From Armigeres subalbatus (taxonomy: Eukaryota; Arthropoda; Insecta; Diptera; Culicidae), in contig NC_085140.1 of NCBI RefSeq assembly GCF_024139115.2, positions 426,025,781-426,089,780 on the forward strand: 64,000 bases of DNA, in the 5' to 3' direction. Positions 58,934 through 64,000 of the stretch are shown one piece after another. Every line of letters begins with the position of its first letter. Positions within the stretch are counted from its first letter, which is position 1. The translations under genes and the position numbers were made by a program. Under the pieces are notes generated by a model that saw only the letters and a program-made list of their open reading frames with translations, was not told the DNA's origin and searched no databases.

Positions 58934-60240
58934 ATATTACCGAGTGGTGCATGCCACTACAACTCCTTCACTCGTAGTAAAAACAATCTACCATAACAGT
59001 TTCATAAGCTTACTAATTACATTTGCTAATTATCATTTTCTGAAAGCAAATTATTATCTCCGAATTCACAAAATCGAAATTTCATGTTGAAAATATACAG
59101 AACATTTTACATTTTACAATTAAAAACTAAACATATTTTTTTTTAGTTTTAAACAAACCCATGTAATCATTGCTTCTTTACTTTACTAATACTTAGCACT
59201 CAACGTTAACAGAACATTCTTTCCAGGGAAAACTTCAAACCTACAAATGCTGTTGTGGGATGCACAACATTCTGATATAATGGCCTATCAAACCAGAAAT
59301 TATCCACAATTGGAAGTATACCGAAAAAGTCTGCAACGGAATCCTTTAACATGTACTCATCCTTTCTGTCGTTTCTTGCTTTTGTTTGGCTCTGTTGAAA
59401 ACTGCGTCCTTCCGAAACAAAACGACAAGCAGGCAGGGGCGATTAATGCCTGTCCGCCAACACCCCAAGTAAATAGAACGGTTCGGAAAGCTGCAACACA
59501 AATCCACTCACAAACCTTTCGATGGCACGGATCAAAGGTCAAACGTAAACAGCAACTCCTCCATTGAAAGTAAATGATTTCCTTCAATGCGAATGGGTCA
59601 TCAACTGGCAAAAGGTTGATAAAATTTTCCTGTGTCACAATTATTCATTCTGGCTTTAACTGCACAACCAACAGCAACATAAACAAAATGCAGTCAAATC
59701 AAAACGCATTCAAATTCGGCACCACACTCACACTCGCCGCACGTAAACATGTCGAAAAATCGCAGTTGTGTTAGTCCTTGTTGATCTGTCTTATTGCCAC
59801 AGTTGATCATAACTGGCGCTCATTTTTGGTTTTCTATTTTTTTTGTGTACAGATAAAAATAAAATGGTCTAACAAATAAAATAATGCATATGAAGCAAAA
59901 AAATGGTGAAAAATAAAGCCTCTCATTTTGATACTTCCAACAAAAGTATGCTTTATTCACTAAAATAAAATGGTTCGCTCCAATTCCACAGGTAAAAGCG
60001 ATATTTCACGCCATGCTAAACCACAAAATAGTATAAAAATTTAAAATTCACACTCACTAAAAGGGTGGAAAAGAAAAAAACCGAATTTCACGGTAACACT
60101 ATTCACCAAAACTCACTACAAAAAAAAAATCACGCCAAAAGCACAAATGCCGGCGGTCGTGAAAACACAAAACAGTTGCGCGCAGTGCACGCACGATAAA
60201 CGCCTATTTCATCCTCGTCGTTACTGTAATAACCCGAGAG

Positions 60241-60662
60241 GGGTGAAATCAGGAGTGATTCAGTTTGATTCTAAATTTTCGACCACTATTCTAGTTTGAA
60301 TCTGGAGCAAAATAGAACAAACTCGCTGGTTTCCCCAGCAGTGTTCTATTCATGTTTTTCAAATTTTCAATAAATTGAAATCATTATGTTACTGTTAAGA
60401 AAGGCGCCGGAATTGCAAAGTGGATTGATCCGTAGATAAAATGACGCATCCATACAACAAAACAATTGAAAAATATTTGCATCTCGTGATTCAATCGTGG
60501 TTCAAATCTGCAGAAAATAGAACGGAGCGTTATACCAGTTTTATTTTATTGACAGTTGACTGGTATAAAAACTGAATCTAAAACAGCTGCTGGGAAATTC
60601 AATGTTTCAGATTCATATTCAAACTGACAGCCCCGAACGATTTGAATCACTGCTGATTTTAC
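60241..60662. mobile_element. MITE-like insertion in the right LTR
   Basis: GTGAAATCAGGAGTGATTCA at the left and TGAATCACTGCTGATTTTAC at the right are inverted with two mismatches. The left LTR lacks this DNA but has 19 different bases at the site, so the junction is not clean. Non-coding. Confidence 0.6.
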
Positions 60663-60754
60663 TGATTTTACGACTGTTCCAGTTCATGGTTATAAATCAA
60701 CTCTTTATTCAAATGCCAGTACATCATTAGACCCTATTCCACACAATGTACCTA

Positions 60755-61970
60755 CACTGAACTAAAACTTCCTCCCAAGAATGACTGATAAGTGTGTTGC
60801 TACTGCCCTTTAACGATTGTCATCCCATTTCCAGAAGATTTGCATTTGGTTGTTTGCGGTATCGGATGACACTCATCTGAATGAAAATCATCCGATGGCT
60901 GAATGATTTGCTGAATGGTATATGAATGATTCGTAAGACTACAATACGATGATGGAAATATGGTAAATAAATGCATTATATTTAGGTTTCGAGAGAAAGT
61001 TTGCTTGAAAAAAATACCTGCTGGGATTAAAAAATACAGAAAAACGCTTGCTTCACGATTTCATGCCATTTTATTTAGAAATTAACATTTAATATATCTA
61101 ACACCATAATATTTGGGAAACATGGTCGTGTACACGGTTTTCACTAGCTGCTGCAGCTCCGGATTCCTGTGTTTGCTTCGATGCAAGGCCAGCAGCAAAT
61201 ATCCAAAGGCGAACAGATCTGCCGCCAGAGTATGACACTCGGAAGATCCAGGACAAACTCCTACAGTTTCTGGTCCCAACATCGAGGAGAAGGATCCGAA
61301 TCCAAGAGCCACTATCAAACACTGAGTGGTACATGAGCTATCTGGAACAAATTGCAGCGGCTTAGGTGGTGCTGAAGGAACAACCGGAACAAATGTCTCG
61401 CAAGAAAAGCGGTCTTGACTGCGTATCTTCACGGTTCTAAAAAACGTTTATCTTATTAATCAATGGAAAAATCTTCGACCGTAGTTTTACTTACAACTTG
61501 AGAATCATGTTATCCGATACGCAAACATTGCGGTACAAGTAGCGGTATGATCTACAATATAGATCTAACATTACAAATATTCAGCCGCACTAAATTGACA
61601 AAAAAAATTTTACGGTGTCCACTCCACTCCACTATTACTTCCAAAATGGTGACGACCGACTATCACGCTAGCAATACAATTGACATTCACAAATCACACA
61701 ATAAGCAAATGGTAATCGTTGTGGGGCAAGCTCGAATCATTTTTCATTCACGCTTGAGATGATGTTCTTAAGGTTGACGTGCTATTCAAAAAACAAAGGA
61801 ACAAACTTTGCAAATCAAAACAGTAGTCATATCTTCATGAGATGATTTTCTTTCGGTTACACGGAAGCGAAACATATAGTCATTTTTGTTATATGGAAAC
61901 AAGCGGATGCTTTCTGAAGACAGCCTGGGTGACAAATCATTTACTATAAGGATGATGATTGTGTTCAGTG
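60755..61970. mobile_element. TA-flanked insertion in the right LTR, carrying gene-like exons
   Basis: The left LTR has the empty site ACCTATGTAGTC at 58602-58613. Here it is split by 1,216 bp that start CACTGAAC and end GTTCAGTG, with TA at 60753-60754 and 61971-61972. TA duplication points to a Tc1/mariner-like insertion mechanism; the inverted termini are only about 8 bp. It contains the spliced open frame at 61082-61551 on the minus strand and no transposase. Confidence 0.7.
61082..61551 (-). pseudogene. Two exons of a gene 3' end, possibly kinase-like, inside the TA element
   Basis: Exon a is 61551-61495 and exon b 61436-61082, joined in frame across a 58-bp intron with good sites (GTAAGT donor, TTTTTTAG acceptor), ending in TAA at 61084-61082 with AATAAA on the minus strand only about 6 nt later. 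The joined C-terminal piece is about 136 residues. YRNVCVSDNMILKL resembles the catalytic-loop region of tyrosine kinases (RNVLVSDNMVLKL-like) but the HRD aspartate and DFG motif are not preserved, and LAADLFAFGYLLLAL resembles the later D-x-F-x-FG segment. If kinase-derived it is a pseudokinase or decayed fragment. A functional small gene cannot be excluded. No upstream exon is recognised. Confidence 0.4.
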
Positions 61971-62043
61971 TATGTAGTCTACGATGAGAACCCTTCCAGA
62001 GGGTTCGGCTATATTACCGAGTGGTGCATGCCACTACAAGAAT

Positions 62044-63650
62044 ATCCTTCAAGAATTCCTCTAGAAATTTCTTTCGGAATTTCTACAAGAATTCGTCCAA
62101 GTATTTCCCCGGAAATTTTTCTCTTCCTTCAGGAATTTCTCCAGATTTTTTTCCGCGGAATTGTTCTAGAATTCTTTCCGGACTTCACTCGGAATTTACT
62201 CCAGAATTTCATTCGGAAATTAATGTTAGAGTTCCTCCAAGATATCTTCCAAGAGTTCTTCCAGGAATTTCTTCAGAACAAACAAAGAACAGCAATTCAT
62301 CTAGGAATACTTTCTGGATTTCATCTGGTAATTTCTGCATTAATTCCTCCTGGTATTTTTTCGGGAATTCCTTCTGATATTTCTCCAGGAATTCCTTCAT
62401 GAACTTCTCCAGTAATTATTTCAGTACTACCTTGTGAGAGTTCCTTGTGAGAGTTCCTTGTGAGAGTTACTAGTGGAACTCCCGGAGAAATTTTCAGATG
62501 ATCAGCCGATGGAATATCAGGATTTGAATTTCTAGAGGAACTTCCGAAATCCCATTTCCCTTGAAATTCCTGCCAAATATCCTCAAAGAATCCCCTGTAA
62601 AGTTCCTGGAGAGATTACTAGAGGAACTTTTGGAAAAACTCCTGGGGGAGCTCCCGGAGGAACTCCCAGAAAAACTATCGGAAGAACTTCGGGAGGAATT
62701 TCCAGCTAATTTTCTGAAGAAAGCCTAAATGATTTCCTGAAAAAAAGCCTGAATGATCTCCTGGAAGAGCTACTGGTGGAATACCCGGAGGAATTTCTAA
62801 AGAAACTCCCGGGAGATTTTTGAAATGAACCTCCGGAGGAACTGTCAGTGAATCTACCAGAAGACTTCTCTGAAAAAATCTTGGAGAATTCATCTTATAG
62901 ACAAATCTCATCTAGCTGAAACCTTTGTAGGGGTATGTAGCAGGACCATCATCATCATCAGAGGACCTCCCGGAGAATTCCTTGAAGAGCTCCAAGAGAA
63001 ATTCTTGGAGGAGCTTCTGGAGGGATTTCTGTATAATTCCCGGAGGAAATTCCCGAGAGCCCCCGTAGGAACTGCCGATAGAACTAGCGGAATAATTCCC
63101 GAAGGAAATCCTGGAGGAATTCTTGGAGGATCTGCAAGTTGAACTCCTGGAAGAATTCCCGGAGGAATTTTCGAAGGAACTCCTGCAGGATGTCCAGTGG
63201 AAATCTTGAAGTTTCCACCGGAATTCTTTCTGGATATCTTTGGGAATTAATCTAGGAACTCCTCCAAAAATTCCATTGTTGATTTTATTTTCGGTATAAT
63301 TTCTGTATAAATTTTCGGTGGAATTCCTGGAGAAATTCTTTGAAATTTTCACAAGAAATTATTCGAAACTTTCACGGAAAAAAATATGGAATTTACACAG
63401 GAAGTTCGAAGATTTTTCGCGGAATTCTCAGGAATGTTTATTGGCAATTCTGCGGAATTTCCACGGAATATTCTTAGGAATTCCACGGTGCAATTTTTCA
63501 GATTTTTTTTTATGAGAAACAGCACGAAAGAATTATCTGAAGAATTCCCTGCAGAACTTATAAAAGAATTCGTGGAGGATTGGAGTAAATAATGGTGGAA
63601 TTTTCGGTCAATTCCCGGCGAAATTGCTGGAGGCATTCCAGAAAAACCCG
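62044..63650 (-). repeat. Right arm of the TIR element: GGAATTCC-type repeats
   Basis: Many diverged copies of a 24- to 27-bp unit around GGAATTCCTCCAGGAA / CCCGGAGGAACTCC. The triplet-compatible spacing gives open frames of up to about 150 codons on both strands that are rich in repeated residues and are not genes. A CATCATCATCAT run lies at about 62948-62959. Confidence 0.75.
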
Positions 63651-64000
63651 GCGTGAATGCGTCACGTTTATTGGCATTACGTTTTAGTACAAAACGCTGA
63701 CTTCAACGCTGACGCGCAACGCGCTGTTGTGATTCAGCCTTTACTGTTGGTTGTGGATTTGGTTTCAAAGTGTTTGGAGCTTAGAAGGAAAAAGTACCAA
63801 GCACTAATATTCATGTGTTTTTATAAAACTACTATAAAACAACGATTCAGAAGACCTAAAAATTTGCCCCCCCCTAATCGAAATCCTGGCTACGCCCATG
63901 CCCTCAACGATTCACTTCGGAATCCCTCGACGAATTGCTTCAAAATCCTTCGACGATTTACTTCGGAATCCCTCGACGAAATGCTTCAAAATCCTTCGAC

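Larger units (their letters stand above)
58488..62038 (-). mobile_element. Non-autonomous LTR element on the minus strand, 5-bp TSD
   Basis: Read on the minus strand, both LTRs start TGTAGTGGCATGC and end CTCGGGTTATTACA. AGAAT is duplicated at 58483-58487 and 62039-62043. Left LTR spans 58488-58961 and right LTR 60225-62038, each containing later insertions. The 1.26-kb internal region (58962-60224) has no gag or pol; a purine-rich GAGTGAAGGAG next to the left LTR on the minus strand is a fair polypurine tract. The LTR contains AATAAA on the minus strand (about 58553-58558). Confidence 0.82.
57560..63900. mobile_element. Large TIR element with 8-bp TSD, non-coding, heavily nested
   Basis: CATGGGCGTAGCCAG at 57560 and its inverse CTGGCTACGCCCATG ending at 63900, with G/C-rich runs next to both, are the termini. 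CCCTCAAC is duplicated exactly at 57552-57559 and 63901-63908, and removal restores the minisatellite. Its own arms (57600-58482 and 62044-63650) consist of diverged short repeats around TTCCTCCAGGAATTC. An 8-bp duplication suggests hAT-type mobilisation, but no transposase is present. It carries the LTR element at 58488-62038. Confidence 0.85.

Noticed and set aside
59247..59567. 106-codon frame inside the minus-strand LTR element as gag
   Set aside because: On the opposite strand to the element and without any gag motif.
62912..63352. 146-codon minus-strand frame rich in Ser/Asn/Arg
   Set aside because: Translation of the GGAATTCC-type repeats; no conserved domain and similar frames on the other strand.

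Overview
The window reads as nuclear DNA of an insect, most likely a culicine mosquito close to Aedes. This is inferred from four ZAD-type C2H2 zinc-finger genes (a family expanded in insects), short introns, AT-rich spacers, a tRNA-derived SINE resembling Feilai-type elements, RTE-like and BEL/Pao retrotransposons, and many TA- and 8-bp-TSD MITEs. No species marker was available, so the genus is an inference. No rRNA, true tRNA, CRISPR or bacterial operon is seen.

The host genes form one cluster of four ZAD zinc-finger paralogues, all reconstructed here from splice sites: ZNF-A (minus, 9331-12663, 8 exons, 611 aa, 10 fingers), ZNF-B (plus, 13108-22696, 8 exons, 694 aa, 10 intact fingers plus one degenerate), ZNF-C (plus, 25636-28678, 5 exons, 503 aa, 6 fingers) and ZNF-D (plus, 44054-45981, 6 exons, 532 aa, 8 fingers). 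A and B are divergent and share a 444-bp intergenic region. All four have a phase-0 intron inside the ZAD, and every later intron is phase 2 at the same place inside a finger. Linkers between fingers are HGPKxHxC-like rather than TGEKP-like. They are presumably nuclear DNA-binding regulators that dimerise through the ZAD; targets cannot be read from the sequence.

Everything else is mobile or repetitive DNA. 1-9.3 kb: end of a copia-like element, an RTE/SINE chimera, a non-autonomous LTR element nested in a hairpin MITE, small TIR elements, and a SINE. ZNF-B's 7-kb intron holds a SINE, a complete RTE-like retrotransposon with 12-bp TSD, and a degenerate tandem array with two more SINEs. 22.7-25.6 kb: a decayed reverse transcriptase. 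30.8-35.4 kb: two ~132-bp satellite arrays of one family in opposite orientation, each interrupted by a MITE with a perfect 8-bp TSD. 36.1-42.75 kb: a BEL/Pao element with 427-bp LTRs that differ at one position. 48.2-53.8 kb: a TIR-bounded block of three tandem modules, each with (TG)n and ~167-bp repeats. 54.3-56.2 kb: a 5'-truncated RTE copy with 12-bp TSD. 57.0-64.0 kb: a 27-bp minisatellite interrupted by a 6.3-kb TIR element (8-bp TSD), which carries a minus-strand LTR element (5-bp TSD), one of whose LTRs carries a TA-flanked element containing two spliced exons and a poly(A) signal of a possibly kinase-like gene end.
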